From NCBI GenBank assembly GCA_930367205.1, contig OV884011.1, positions 166,667,226 through 166,731,225 of the forward strand: a DNA stretch of 64,000 bases, given 5' to 3'. Made by a program: the position numbers and the translations under genes. Positions 11,572 through 23,600 of this stretch are shown in pieces. The notes beneath the pieces are model-generated. The model saw only the letters and a list, made by a program, of their open reading frames with translations. It had not been told where the DNA came from and ran no database searches. This DNA is from Acanthosoma haemorrhoidale. Lineage: Eukaryota > Arthropoda > Insecta > Hemiptera > Acanthosomatidae. The stretch's first letter is position 1; each line of letters opens with the position of its first letter.

Positions 11572-11939
11572 AACATTGTTTTTTCATTACACTGTAATTA
11601 ACTTATTACTAATTGTTTCCATTTCTCGGTGGACTATTTTTATTTTAGCATCATTAATTGGAACTATCACGGAAAATAGGCCTTAAAAAAAAGTCACCGG
11701 TTGAGCTAAAAGTTTCCAACTCCACTTTAAAGACATTGTGTAATCACATTTAAAAAAATACATATTACTAATAAAGGTCATGAGGTCTTCAATTGATACC
11801 CAACCTAATCAGATAGGAAGCTATTTACTATCGAGTAATTAATTAAATATAACACCTAGTAATTTACTATAGGGAAGCTGTAACATCATTGGGGTATTAA
11901 ATCATCTCTATTTAATACCCCAATACGAAAATGTCATCT
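11570..11939 (+). repeat. 370-bp direct repeat, copy 2
   Basis: This matches 8880-9249 and begins exactly where the right inverted arm ends, sharing its first bases (ATAACATTG). It stops after ATGTCATCT, where unrelated sequence begins. Its position at the junction shows that it formed with, or after, the inverted duplication. Confidence 0.92.
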
Positions 11940-13858
11940 AGAACAAAAATACGGTATATAATTTATTTATAAGACCAACCTGAACCAACGGAACCTGTGG
12001 TTTATCATTAAAATCAGAGATACAAGGGACTCAATCAATAATAGTACGCCTCATACTTGGTACGTAATGAACAAGACGACGAAGTAATCAAGGCCTACAA
12101 ACACAGTCAAACAGTACGTCTATCCACCACCCTCCCACAAAACCACAACCAAGACTGCTGCCTAACAACACGTTACATTGCCTGCAGTAGAAATGTCATT
12201 TGTCACAATATATATGTATATTATAGAATTATATTGTAATAGGGAGTTTGAGAAGGCCTCTCGAATAAACATTAAGTAATATGAACCTTATTTCAGTTGC
12301 AGTTAATAGTTAGTAGGTTCTTTAGGTCAATTCAAGACATGACAATGCGTTATATGTTCTGCGCAACCTCTACTATTATTGTCAATTGACAAACAGGTAA
12401 TGCTCAATATTTCTTACAAATATATAAGTAAAAAACACTTAATATGCAATAGGTATGTTCTTTTTTTTTCCTCTAGTGTGGATTAGTTTTCAGAAAAGAA
12501 TTCACGATTTAATGGATTTATGATAGGATGTAAGGATCGGATTGGATTGTTGTCACATCTGATTGCCCGAAGCCAGTAGTCTGATAATGTGATCCGGCTA
12601 ATCCCCCTGGATCTGATTTGAGTAAGCTGTAAAAACATCCATACATATAAGTTATTTACGTTAGTCGTGGTGGTATAGTCGGCGTGGCAGCAGCTTGGGG
12701 AGCGCGTGTGATCAGCACGGTTACCATCGAAATCATCTACTTCCTCTGTGTCAACGCCTGATCTCTGTGTAAGTATAATCTAAACATAATCTTACCAGTT
12801 AAAAATTACCTGGATTCAACAGTCCAAATGTATGATAGGATAATTAATTCCACTCCAACAGTTAATAAACACATGGTTTTGATAATTAGTAGCTAATGGA
12901 AAATAATATTGATCGGGATTCGAACCCACGACTTAAGTAAAATATATCATATCGCTTCACCGGAAAAACAATGATGCGATTTTGTCTTTTTTTTTATATA
13001 AATACTACAACACCACGAATAACTGTTATTTTATCTGGTGGGTCAACAATTTACCATGTACAATTGGCCATTGTACATATTGTACAATTGCATGCAATTC
13101 GAATTTGAAATTGTGATTTCTGAAGAACTGTATAATTGTCAGTTGTGTCAATTTTCTGCCGGAGAAACGATATATTGACTAAGCTCCAGTCAGACAGGGA
13201 TGGCACAATTGGTAGGTAGGTAGGAAACTAAAATATTTCCTTCAAATAATGCGTAAGGAACCATTAGGGTCCAATCGTATTTTTAAGGTAGGTAGACATG
13301 ACTTGTTACACCAAAAGCTCATTTTTTGTCACTTTTAGACTTCGTCAAATGAATTGTTTTTTAATTTATATTTCTGAAAACAATTTTAGGCAAATTCTCT
13401 TGCTACAGTCAAATCGCCTCACATGTGATTAATCAATACACTCTCAAACGGTATCCTCAACAATCCGATTCACGGGAAAAATGGAACTAAGAGTACGGAA
13501 AAACGTTAGGCACCGACAAAACTTCCTACTAAAATAACAACAACCACTTACTCTGTTACATGAATTCAAACCTCCTAAAAGAATAAAATACATAACCTTT
13601 CTAATTTTGTATTCGAAACATTTATCATCAGGACATTTCAGTTGTAAGTTGAGACAACGTGGTGAGATCTTGGGAATTAGGACCTGAAGAGGCCCGTAAA
13701 GTCATAAATTAGCAAAAACATTCTACTGTTGAGTTAAATTGGGGAAAATAATGTTTTTATTGCTAAAAAAAGAAAACCTTGATTTTATCGAAATAAACTA
13801 TAAACTCAGATTTAAAGTAAATGTGGAATTCAAAGTCCTCTAATGTCACATTCTCCCT
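11940..13858. other. Intergenic DNA with possible SINE pieces
   Basis: No supported genes. A B-box-like stretch (minus strand, GGTTCGAATCCC near 12910) and a possible A-box segment (GTGGTATAGTCGGCGTGG near 12668) suggest decayed tRNA-derived SINEs. The rest is AT-rich without recognisable structure. Confidence 0.4.
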
Positions 13859-14104
13859 TTGTCGCTCATCCTTAACTTCAGTTTTTCTTTTTCAACCAAC
13901 CTATTGCCGTTAAATACCAGGCTACCTACCTATCTGGGACCTATTCAAATGACTCATTTGGGACCCTCACATCACCTCCAACCGACAAACCTTCACACTG
14001 ACCTCAACATCCCGTTCATTCAAGACCTAGCCATGTTTCTAAACTCCCACCTCATCCCCGGCACACAGATTGACACCAGAGATCTGATAAGTGGTTTTGG
14101 CTAA
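13859..14104 (+). pseudogene. Possible LINE C-terminal fragment
   Basis: The frame contains NLHTDLNIPFIQDLAMFLNS, the pattern seen at the C-terminal end of Jockey-clade LINE ORF2 (LHxDLxIPxxxD). The frame has no RT core and no clear start, so it is at most a 3' relic. Confidence 0.4.
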
Positions 14105-14982
14105 TGAGCCTTTTTCATCCAAAGGAACAAGACATTCAAAACTGAAATCCTGATGAGTACTTCTTAAAATGTTTTCCATTTACTGCATCTATTCATTTCA
14201 TATAAGATTATATATAAGATAAGATATGTTATATAAGATATATACATTAAAAGGCAAAAAAAAAACACCTCCTGGTGGCAACGGTTCGAGATCCAGTTCT
14301 GTGGTAGTGTCAGGCATAAAATTGATTAACACGTTGAGCCAAACACCCATGCATACTTAGCATTTGATAAGTTATATTTTTCTAGTATCTTGCGATAATC
14401 GTGTGATTCTATAATTTATTTTTGATGAATAATACATATTTTCCTGCATTGTTATCGAAATGGACGGAGGGGGGGGATCACGTGGAAGAAAAAAATTTCT
14501 ATTTTTCAAAAATATTCCAACGATAAATCACAATTGGAGTTTGATGTACATGTCATTGAAAAGGACGAGAAATCCAAAGCTACGTATAGAATTTATCTTT
14601 GATTCCATCAGAGCTTATCAGAAGTTGCTTACAATTTATCATATAGACCATTTTATTGTTTGTAGACATTAGTTACTTTACATCATTTGTCTTTTATTTC
14701 TTAGGTTAAACATTTGTTCGGCTTCGTTTAGTGGCTTTGAACTAAGCACGTAGCCTCCAGAGTAGTTACGATAAAACTGAATCATTACACGAAATGTGAC
14801 ACTCAAAACTCCTGAAACACAAGATGTCGCCGCTCTTATCTTTCTACTCCTTCCAACCATCAAAACCTCCTCGCCAGACAGACAAAAGCTTGTTAATTTC
14901 GAAACTATTCATTTATTTAATCGGATTTTTCAATAAAATATTGTTTACTGCGTGTGTGTATATATATATATATATGTATACA
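14105..14982. other. AT-rich flank of element G1
   Basis: I see no gene. It ends in a TA microsatellite (14959-14982, ...TATATGTATACA) that forms the left target site of G1; its last four bases TACA are the target duplication. Confidence 0.6.
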
Positions 14983-15166
14983 AGTTAACGATCGTCAACG
15001 AAAAACGAGAAGAAAAAGGAAAGAGGTTGAATGTAGTTACTGTATGAGAGTTGTCACAAGACTGTTTTTATTTGAGCTTTTAAAGCCTCTCTAAATACAT
15101 TCGGGATGTTTACATTCCGATGACTTAAGGATTAGGCTGGCTGCCTACGACGTCCGAACCTTAACT
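14983..15166 (-). repeat. G1 3' LTR
   Basis: 184-bp LTR, paired with 27051-27234. It differs by GTATGAG versus GAACGAG and CATTCCG versus CATCCCG. It carries the AGTTA...TAACT ends typical of many insect Gypsy elements. Confidence 0.95.
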
Positions 15167-15516
15167 CCCCCCTGCCAGTTTACGCATATCTCTTCGTAAA
15201 CTCCAAGGTCCGCCGCACTCAGCACACAGCCTGTAATCCCTTACATCACGTTTACGGTCTAATATATTCATAGTCCTCACAAAAAAACAAAGAAAAGAGA
15301 TAATACAGAAATAAAACAAAAATAATAATAACAAAAAATAATACATTCGCCCTGGACCCGGTGGCTGCCAGGTAAAAAAAAAATGGAACATCCACAATAT
15401 AAATAATGAAAACAAAAACTCTCTCTGAGCAGCACATGTGAATGTGAACATGTGAAACATATGATTCCGGATCGGTTGCTCCGTATCGGATCGAGGGCAC
15501 ACCATCTTACGCACAT
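15167..15516 (-). other. G1 3' untranslated region with polypurine tract
   Basis: This holds no env-like or other recognisable coding sequence. On the minus strand GGCAGGGGGG directly precedes the LTR and is the probable polypurine tract priming plus-strand DNA synthesis. The same tract occurs in G2 at 27470-27481. Confidence 0.75.
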
Positions 15517-17975
15517 TCAACACCCTCCCCCCTGTGTTGGGAGTTTCAACTGTTCAATGTGAACGGTTCGCCTCTTCTTTGGGGTGGTCATACTCTCGAT
15601 GGTCACGAGATTATGTTCCCGAATTATGATGACCTTAAAGGGCCCCTCATACCGAACAAGTTCCTTACTACGATTTGACACGACTTTTCTGTACACAACG
15701 GTCCCAATCGATATTGCTCCTATGCGATCCCGCACCTTCAAATTTGCCCGTGCCACGCGCTTGGATTTTTCGCGCATAATCTTATCGCGTACTTTGTACC
15801 ACATCTTTCCGAGCTGTATGTGGGTGTTATGGAGCTGTGCCACCATTCCCTCATCCGCCACCGTCTCTGGCCAGTTCCTCGGTCTCACTCGTAATCCAAA
15901 CAAAATTTCGAAGGGTGCTAACCCCGTCGTGGCATGTATCGAGTGGTTGTATGCCGCCACCGCCATTGGCATCGCTACGTTCGCCGACAGGCCTTTATCC
16001 ACCTGGTACACGCGTAAGTGGTCGCTGAGGGTGCTGTGTAACCTTTCGATGGTTCCCCTGCTCTTGGGATGCCCGGGGGTATTAAAATGCCATACCACAT
16101 CCCGTTTTTGCATTTCGGCTCTCACGGTTGCATTGTCAAACTCCCGTCCTCCGTCCGACGAGATCCTCTCTGGTATGCCGTAGAACTGAAACCATGTGTT
16201 GAGGGCTTGTAATATGGAATCTGATGACTTGTCTCCCACCGCGTAGGCCATAGCCACTTTGCTAAATGGGTCGATGATAGTGACCCACTTAAAACCCCGC
16301 CACGTGAAGGTGTCCACTTGAATCTCCGTCAGTGGTGCTTCTGCCGTGGGTGATTCCTCCTGGAGTCCCTGCGGGGGATTTCTATCATATTTCGTCTTCT
16401 GACAAACTTCGCATGCTCCGATTACCTCCTGAATAGTCCGCTGCATCCCCCACCAAAAATAGCGCCTTCGTAGTGCTTGTGCCGTCTCCTGCCCACCGCG
16501 GTGGTTGGTTTTTCCTTGGTGATACGCCAGTGTTACCTCGCGTTGCTGCTCCTCGTCCCGCAGGGTTTGGACCACGGAAAGACACCGAATGAACGAGCGA
16601 TCCACCCCCAACAGCTCTTTCTGCCACAGCTTTTTAATTTTGTCCCACACAGTCTCGTTGCCCACGAATAAATAGTGTGTTTTGCCGGGTTTGGACACGT
16701 CCTTGAGAGCCTGACAAATTTGATCTCCTCGAACTCCCGGTGGTGACCAAATCGTCGCGATCTGACTCCTACCGTACGTACTATGGAGTATTTTCAGAGC
16801 ACCCGATGTTTGAGTTTTCCAAATGATCTGTCTCCGCTTATCATTGATAATTTCGTCCGTCGTCTCCATATCACGCGGTCTCTCTCCTATAGACTCGTCT
16901 GATGGTGTGTCCGCACTCCTGTCACTATCTTTCCGCGTGCTGCTCCTGCCCGCTTCTCCAGGCGTCCATTCCTCAATGAACTGCCTCATAACGCTCGATG
17001 TTTCCCCTTCTTCTATGGCGTTCACCATAATAGCACGCGACAGCCAATCTGCCACGACGTTGTCTTTGCCTGGCTTATATACAATATCCAGATTGTATTG
17101 GGCTAAGAATTCCTTCCACCTTGTTACCCTTGAGGAGGATTCTTTGAGTTTTCCGACCCATTGAAGAGGTCGGTGATCCGTATGTATTCGAAACCTTCTG
17201 CCAAATACATACGGACGGAAGTGCCCAATGGCCCACACTATCCCGAGGAGTTCTCGTTCCAGAGCGCTGTACCGCGCCTCCGTGTCCGTCAGGCGTCTGC
17301 TCGCGTAAGCCACCGGTCTTTCCCCGTCTTCGCCTTCCTGTGACAATACTGCCCCCAAGGCATAGTCGCTTGCGTCGGTGGTGATCGTGAAATCCTTCTC
17401 AAAGTTAGGGAAAGCCAAAATCGGCGCCTCCTGCAAACGTGCCAAGCATTTGCGGATATTCTGCTCTATCAGCGGCGTGATCATTATCCGTGCTCCTTTC
17501 CGTAGTAAATTGTTAATGGGTACCATATATTCTGCCATGTCCGGCACGAAACGGCGGTAGTAATTGAGCGTGCCCAGTAATCTCCGAATCCCTTTTACAT
17601 CTTTTGGCACCTCCATTCTCTGGATCGCCTCTACTTTCGTCGAGTCTGGTTGAACCCCTTCCTGTGAGATTGTGTGCCCTAAAAACCTAATCTGCTCCTG
17701 CCCCAGTGACGATTTGTCTATTGACAGTTTCAACCCGAAATCCCTTAATCTCTCAAATACGTTCCGGAGGTGTTGAATATGTTCCGATTCCGTTCGGCTG
17801 AAGATCAGCAGGTCATCCATGTAAATTTGGCACATATTTTCGTCCATTCCTCTCAGAAGTTCGTCCATGAGACGCTGAAAGGTTATTGGAGCATTTTTGA
17901 GACCGAACGGCATTCTCGTGAACTCAAAATGCCCTCTTTCAAACGAAAACGCCGTTTTATGTTGGTCATGCGCAG
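15517..17975 (-). pseudogene. G1 pol, second part: RT core, RNase H, integrase
   Basis: Open from the frameshift near 17975 to the stop at 15517. The RT part has MPFGLKNAPITFQ and the catalytic YMDDLL. RNase H follows with TTDASDYALGAVLSQ and HTDHRPLQW. Integrase has the HQGKTNHRG...CEVCQKTKY zinc site and the catalytic triad DTFTW, SSDGG and GTIERLHST, with Glu at the expected DD35E spacing. The C-terminal part ends with a basic segment and YEGPFKV. The ATG usually proposed (17913) is internal; the real N-terminal part is in the other frame upstream. Marked a pseudogene because it cannot be translated as one product with the protease. Confidence 0.93.
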
Positions 17976-18887
17976 CTAGTTTATCTGATGGTACCCTGCT
18001 TTTAGGTCCAATGTGCTAAAAATTTTTGCACCGTTTAGTCTGTCTAGGATGTCTTCGAACCGCGGGATCGGATATTTTTCGTCCAGGGTATTATCGTTAA
18101 GTTTCCGAAAATCCACCACGACTCGGTATTTTTCCTCACATTCTCCCGGTCGACTTTTCTTTTTCACTGCCCACAAAGGGCTATTATACGGAGACGTGCT
18201 ATCTCTGATAATACCTTGGCGCTTGAGATCCTCGATCTCCTTTCTAATGTGTTGTCTGAGCGCTTGCGGATACCGCCTCTCCTTCACATACGTCACCCGC
18301 TCTACTTTTAACGGGATCTCATGTAGCGTTTTCCCCGTTGCTCCTAGCTTGTCCCCTTCAGCGAAAAAAATATCCCTAAACTCGCTCCTCAGACTCTCCC
18401 TCCAATCCTCCACTCTCTTAACCGCTCCTATTTGCTCCCTTTCGCCCCTTACGCCCCCCCGGCTTCGATAGGTTCGCTTCCCTATTTTGATCCTCCAGTT
18501 CTCCCCCTCGTTTTCGATGCGCGCGCCTACTTTTCCCAGTAAATCACACCCCACTATTATCTGGTATTCCCGTGGCATGTCTTCCACGACGTGTACTTTT
18601 ATGTCACCCATTACTTTCGCCCATTCTTCCAGCCCCACGACCGCTTCTCCCATTACTTCGCAGGGTCCCCCAAGAGTAAGTAATTTACACTTACATACCT
18701 TGATCTGGTGTGCCCTCTCTCCTCTACGCAACCTCTCTAACGCACCACGAGATATTATTGTATTGGTGCTGCCAGTATCAATGAGGCACCTCTCCCCCTT
18801 CCCGAACTCGATAATTGGCAAACCACACATCCTTTCCCGCACTGTATTGCACCTTAGGATGCGGTCGCCTCTCTGCTGCCACTCTCC
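17976..18887 (-). pseudogene. G1 pol, first part: aspartic protease and RT N-terminus
   Basis: The frame is open from directly after the gag TGA at 18888-18890. It contains the protease active site LIDTGSTNTI and then IIVGCDLLGK. RT follows with YVKERRYPQALRQHI, STSPYNSPLWAVKKK and STLDLKAGYHQI. A single-base loss relative to G2 converts the next codons to a stop at 17976. There is no in-frame stop between the gag TGA and this region, and the same is true in G2, so pol expression by readthrough is plausible for the intact ancestor. Confidence 0.9.
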
Positions 18888-18943
18888 TCAGGCCTCCGTA
18901 CGCCGCTCCCATCTGCGCGAGGGATTCTTCTGCCACTCTCGTC
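18888..18943 (-). pseudogene. G1 gag C-terminal remnant with TGA
   Basis: These bases are the end of G1 gag, cut off from the rest of gag by the nested retrovirus. If one copy of the flanking GTC is counted as duplicated target sequence, the gag frame from 25825 continues here and reaches the TGA at 18888-18890. That TGA corresponds in position and downstream sequence to the gag stop of G2 (31087-31089). Confidence 0.8.
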
Positions 18944-19208
18944 AGTTATGGAAGCAGCTGACACACGCACACCGACAGTCAACACCCAGCTGACACCTGC
19001 ACCATCGCCTAAGTCAGCATAAATATCAGCACTCCTTAATCTAATCTGTTCATTATATAATCCTTCCTTTCCTCTCACCAGCTCTCATTCATCTCGTTAC
19101 TGTACCCCTGACGTATTACTTAATCACTTTGTCATATAAGTTGTATTCTTTTGTCTAGTTAATAAAGTACTTTTTAAAAAGGCCCCTTTGGTCTTCAATT
19201 ATTTAACT
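18944..19208 (+). repeat. Endogenous retrovirus 5' LTR
   Basis: 265 bp, indistinguishable by eye from 25560-25824. It contains an AATAAA polyadenylation signal at 19161-19166. No canonical TATA box is obvious. Confidence 0.95.
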
Positions 19209-19225
19209 GGCGCCCGAACAGGGAC
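19208..19225 (+). promoter_or_regulatory. Primer-binding site, tRNA-Lys
   Basis: TGGCGCCCGAACAGGGAC is complementary to the 3' 18 nucleotides of tRNA-Lys(UUU) including CCA. It begins at the last base of the 5' LTR. It primes minus-strand DNA synthesis. Confidence 0.92.
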
Positions 19226-19511
19226 CTTGGCAGTGTTTATATAACTTCAGAAGAATCTCCCCATTCAGCGATCCCGCGTTTGGCTAGGCTAGACCTGAGA
19301 ACTTTTCGATTCTTTCCATGAGAAGGCCGATGCTATATTGAACAGGACTTCAGGACTGATCGAGCACTGGTATATTTCAATATACATTCACCGAGGCTCC
19401 AAGAACCACAAAATCTGTTATCTAGCGACCAGAGGAAGCCGATAGAAGGCAACATTATCTAGAAGAAGACATCACTTGTATTGGTAAATATATTTTTTTG
19501 TACACATTTAC
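19226..19511 (+). other. Retroviral 5' leader
   Basis: About 290 untranslated bases between PBS and gag. They would contain packaging signals and any env splice donor; I cannot assign either from sequence alone. Confidence 0.5.
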
Positions 19512-20642
19512 ATGCCCATTACTGACAGACTTAATATAAACCGTAACTTAGAAGAAACCGTAAACATGACTTCTAACGATTACAAAATTTCTACTACAGA
19601 CCTTAAACTGATCCCAGAATTTGACGGAAATCCCAGCCATCTAGTAAGATTTATTAATAAAATAAATTTTGTAGCGAATAACGTCTGCACAACTGACAAT
19701 CCACATCACGAATATAACGCGAAACAATTGATAGGACATGCAACAAACAAATTAGTAGGACATGCCGAATATTGCGGAAGACGGAACTATAACTCTTTAC
19801 TAGAACTGATCCAAGAACTCAAACTTAACTTTCGTGACGACAAAACAATACCCCAATCCATAGCAGAAATATATCAAACTAAACCCTTAAGAAACGAACA
19901 TCCCAATAGCTATGTAGAAAGACTGATATTATTACGAGACGACCTTGAAGGTAGATTATATACGGACGACACAAAAACAGACTTACAAAAACACACAGAG
20001 ATAAACGTATTTGACGAACAAATAGTTGACCATTGCCAAAGACAACTTGAAACTTCAGTTGACAATTTCCTCCAACACCTACGAATTAAAAATTTGAGGG
20101 ATTTGAAAAAGGCATTAAAAACCACAGCAGTACGAGTAGTCGAAAGAGCATACGGTAACAAACCAACACACAACGAATCCACACAAAGACGCAGTCAAAA
20201 CCAACCACCCTCCACTAGCAATTATAAAGGGAGGAATTACGACCCACATTATCACGAGAAAAAACGTGAATTTTATGACAATAATAGACAACAATCTTAT
20301 GACAATAATAGACAACAATCCCAACAACCAAGACAGTACAATCAAGAACAACCACGTTTTAACAATAACTACCCCCGAGACGAAAACGAAAGACACAATC
20401 AATCATGGAAACCCTATGAACAAAGACAATACTTTAACAAACCAAACCCCAGACCGGAACAAAGAGAAAATCAGACCGTATCAATGCGCACAGCCAGCAA
20501 TCGCGTACACCACACGGAAAATGACAAAGACCAACAAATAACTGAATTACAAGACAGACTACAACAATTAGAATCTCGTTATGAGGATTTTTTAGACGTA
20601 GGTCCCAACAACAACGAACCTCCAGACCCGAATACCAATTAA
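19512..20642 (+). CDS. gag: Retroviral Gag polyprotein
   Basis: The 376-aa product has an N-terminal helical capsid-like half (about 1-215, including LIPEFDGNPSHLVRFINKI). It is followed by a very Asn/Gln/Arg-rich basic tail (about 216-345) containing repeated DNNRQQS units. There is no CCHC zinc knuckle; nucleic-acid binding is presumably by the basic tail, as in other errantiviruses. The last 20 codons overlap the pol frame, with a slippery heptamer at 20588-20594. ATG at 19512 is the first in a frame that stays open, with a second in-frame ATG at residue 19. Gag forms the virion core. Confidence 0.92.
   Translation: MPITDRLNINRNLEETVNMTSNDYKISTTDLKLIPEFDGNPSHLVRFINKINFVANNVCTTDNPHHEYNAKQLIGHATNKLVGHAEYCGRRNYNSLLELIQELKLNFRDDKTIPQSIAEIYQTKPLRNEHPNSYVERLILLRDDLEGRLYTDDTKTDLQKHTEINVFDEQIVDHCQRQLETSVDNFLQHLRIKNLRDLKKALKTTAVRVVERAYGNKPTHNESTQRRSQNQPPSTSNYKGRNYDPHYHEKKREFYDNNRQQSYDNNRQQSQQPRQYNQEQPRFNNNYPRDENERHNQSWKPYEQRQYFNKPNPRPEQRENQTVSMRTASNRVHHTENDKDQQITELQDRLQQLESRYEDFLDVGPNNNEPPDPNTN
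20588..20594 (+). promoter_or_regulatory. -1 ribosomal frameshift site
   Basis: TTTTTTA lies in the phase X XXY YYZ relative to gag (TTT, TTA codons at 20589 and 20592). It is placed just after a pol-frame stop (20582-20584) and 48 bases before the gag stop. Slipping back one base enters the pol frame, which then stays open to 24052. A short AGGT...ACCT pairing lies 8 bases downstream; a stronger stimulator is not obvious. Confidence 0.85.
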
Positions 20643-23600
20643 ATTACACGGACAGTCTCCCAAAAATAAAAGACAAAAAAGGCAAGACATGGCTGATTGA
20701 CACTGGAGCTTCTAAAAATTATATCAATCCCCGTTCCTTACCCGAGGGAACAAAAATTAATTCGGAAGACTTTGTAATGAAAACTCCTACAGGCAGAGCC
20801 GAAGGCACTCAAAGCGCCATAATCGATCTCTATCCCCTGTTAGGAATTCAAGCAAAGGTAAAAATGCTAATTTACCCCTTTAGCAATCGTTTCGATATTC
20901 TTTTAGGATACGAAACGATGAAAGAACTGAAAACTGAAATAAAATGTCACAATGACGAAATAATAATAAACGGAACCAAACATAACCTGGAAAATGAAAT
21001 TTACTATATAAATGACTTACAGACAATAAAACAACTAATTAGGACAGACCACATTGATAACAAGCTTTCGGACGAACTTGTGGTACTGATTGGTAAATAT
21101 GGTGAAATAATAAAAACAAATGAAGAAAAATTACGCGCGACAAATTTAATTAAACACAAAATAAACACAAAAAACGAAAACCCTTGCTACACTAGGAACT
21201 ATCGGTACCCCGTGCAATTCAAAAATCAAATAAATGAAGAAGTCGCGAATTTATTAAAAAATAACATTATTAGAAAGAGTAACTCCCCATACAACTCACC
21301 AGTATGGATAGTACCAAAAAAAATGGATGCCTCAGGCATAAAAAAAGTTCGAATGGTAATAGACTACCGAAAACTGAACGAAATGACGACTAATGACAAA
21401 TACCCACTACCCAACATTGAAGACTTACTAAACAGACTACAAAAAGCAAAAATATTCTCAACAATAGACCTTGCATCAGGATTCCATCAAATCGAAATGG
21501 ATCCAGATTCAATACCAAAAACCGCATTTAGTACAGAAGACGGACACTTTGAATTCTTACGAATGCCCTACGGACTTTGTAACGCACCACCCACATTCCA
21601 ACGAGCCATGAACATGATGATAGCGAACGTTCCTAACGCTATGATATACATTGACGACATAATCATTTACTCAAACACAATACAAGAACACCTAGAACAT
21701 CTCGAAAACGTATTCCAAAAGTTAAAAGAACATGCACTTTCTATCCAACTAGACAAGACTGAATTTTTTAAAACTGAAATCCCCTTCTTAGGATATATTG
21801 TCACTCCCGACGGACTAAAAACTAACCACAAGAAAATAGAAGCAATCACAAAATTACCATACCCAAACAACGAAAAAACGACTAGACAATTTCTCGGAAT
21901 GACCGGATACTACCGAAAATTCATAAAAGACTATGCGAAAATAACGAAACCAATTTCGAAATCACTACAGACTAAAACATACGAGACAGAAGAAATAAAA
22001 AAGGCTTGTGACATACTAAAAACCCTCATGACAAATTCACCAATATTAGCATACCCGGACTGGAATAAGACATTTTACTTAACGACAGACGCAAGTGATA
22101 AAGCCATCGGCTCGGTGCTATCGCAAAAAGATAACGACGGAATAGAACACCCTGTAGCATTCGCCTCACGAGTATTACAGCCTCCCGAGATAAACTATTC
22201 AACAATTGAAAAAGAACTTTTAGCAATTGTTTGGTCTACACACCATTTCAAACCATACTTGTACGGTACTAAATTCCAATTACTAACTGACCACAAACCA
22301 TTAAAATGGATCTATACAATGAAAAACGGAAACACCAGAATCATGAAATGGATCTGGAAATTACAGGACTTTGAATTTGACATAAACCACATTAATGGAA
22401 AAACAAATTACGTAGCGGACTTACTATCACGACAAAACGAGAACTTAGAACAAAACACAAATACTAACCATATAGACGGAGATTTTGACGAATTTCTAAA
22501 CGAACTAGCAATACTCCCGTTAGACGAGAACCCAGACTATGACACACTTATAGAAGAATTAGAAAACATGACTCAAACAGAACAAATAAATGACGCAATT
22601 AGTACATGTGGAGCAACTGTTCACTCCCAACGATCATCCAACGAACAAATTTGGATAGTAGACAATGACAAGAATATTAACATAGAGAAACATCAGATAA
22701 TAATAAAAAAGGGAATAAAAGAAACAAACTTTACTAAACCATTTAACAAAAACAGACATGAAATTAAATTTGACAACTTAGACGACTTAGAATCACTAAT
22801 CGAACAATTTATTAGACCCAAAATTACTTATGGAATTTACTGTGAACCAGATATCCCATTACTCCAACCATGGTACGATAAAACATTTAAAGACATTTCT
22901 AGACTAATACAAGAATCATACCCAACAGTTAAACTAAAAAGATACAAAAACTATGTAACCGATATCTTAGACAAAGAAGGACAAATTGAAATAATTAATG
23001 ACTACCACATAGGAAAAACATCCCACAGAGGCACAATCGAAACATACGACAAACTTAGAAAATTATACTACTTCCCATTAATGAAAGAAACAATTAATGA
23101 TTTTATTAACAATTGTAAGACATGTAAGAAAACTAAATACGAACGCAATCCTATAAAAGCAAAGTACATGATAACACCAACACCAAATAGACCGTTCGAA
23201 GAATTAATGATAGACACATTACATTTTGACAGAAAATATATCGTAACTATAATTGACACATTCTCGAAAAGACTATTTACACACATGATACCAGCCGTAA
23301 CTGGAATTAACATATGCGAAGCCATTAAACTTTACTTAACACTATATCCAACACCCGTATCGATAAAAATGGACAACGGCAAAGAATATAAAAATAATTT
23401 AGTACTCAACTTCTTACAAACTAACGAAATCGAACCAATTTACGTGACCCCAGGAAATCCTAATTCATTAGGAACACTAAACAGAGCACATAGTACACTC
23501 ATCGAAATATTACGAACACTTAACGAAAAAGAACTAACAAACACATCATTAAATAACAGACTAATGCTAGCAACAATAGCATACAACAATACCTTAAACT

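Noticed and set aside
15584..16183. Plus-strand frame of 199 codons, and others at 18013-18993, 25970-26685 and 30437-31234.
   Set aside because: They are antisense shadows of G1 and G2 gag and pol; their composition follows the opposite strand.
19208..20594. Contamination by a vertebrate lentivirus, suggested by the tRNA-Lys primer site and U UUU UUA slip site.
   Set aside because: All proteins are Gypsy/errantivirus-like (RT, integrase, F-type envelope), gag lacks zinc knuckles, and the element sits with LTRs inside an insect Gypsy element. The shared signals are convergent.
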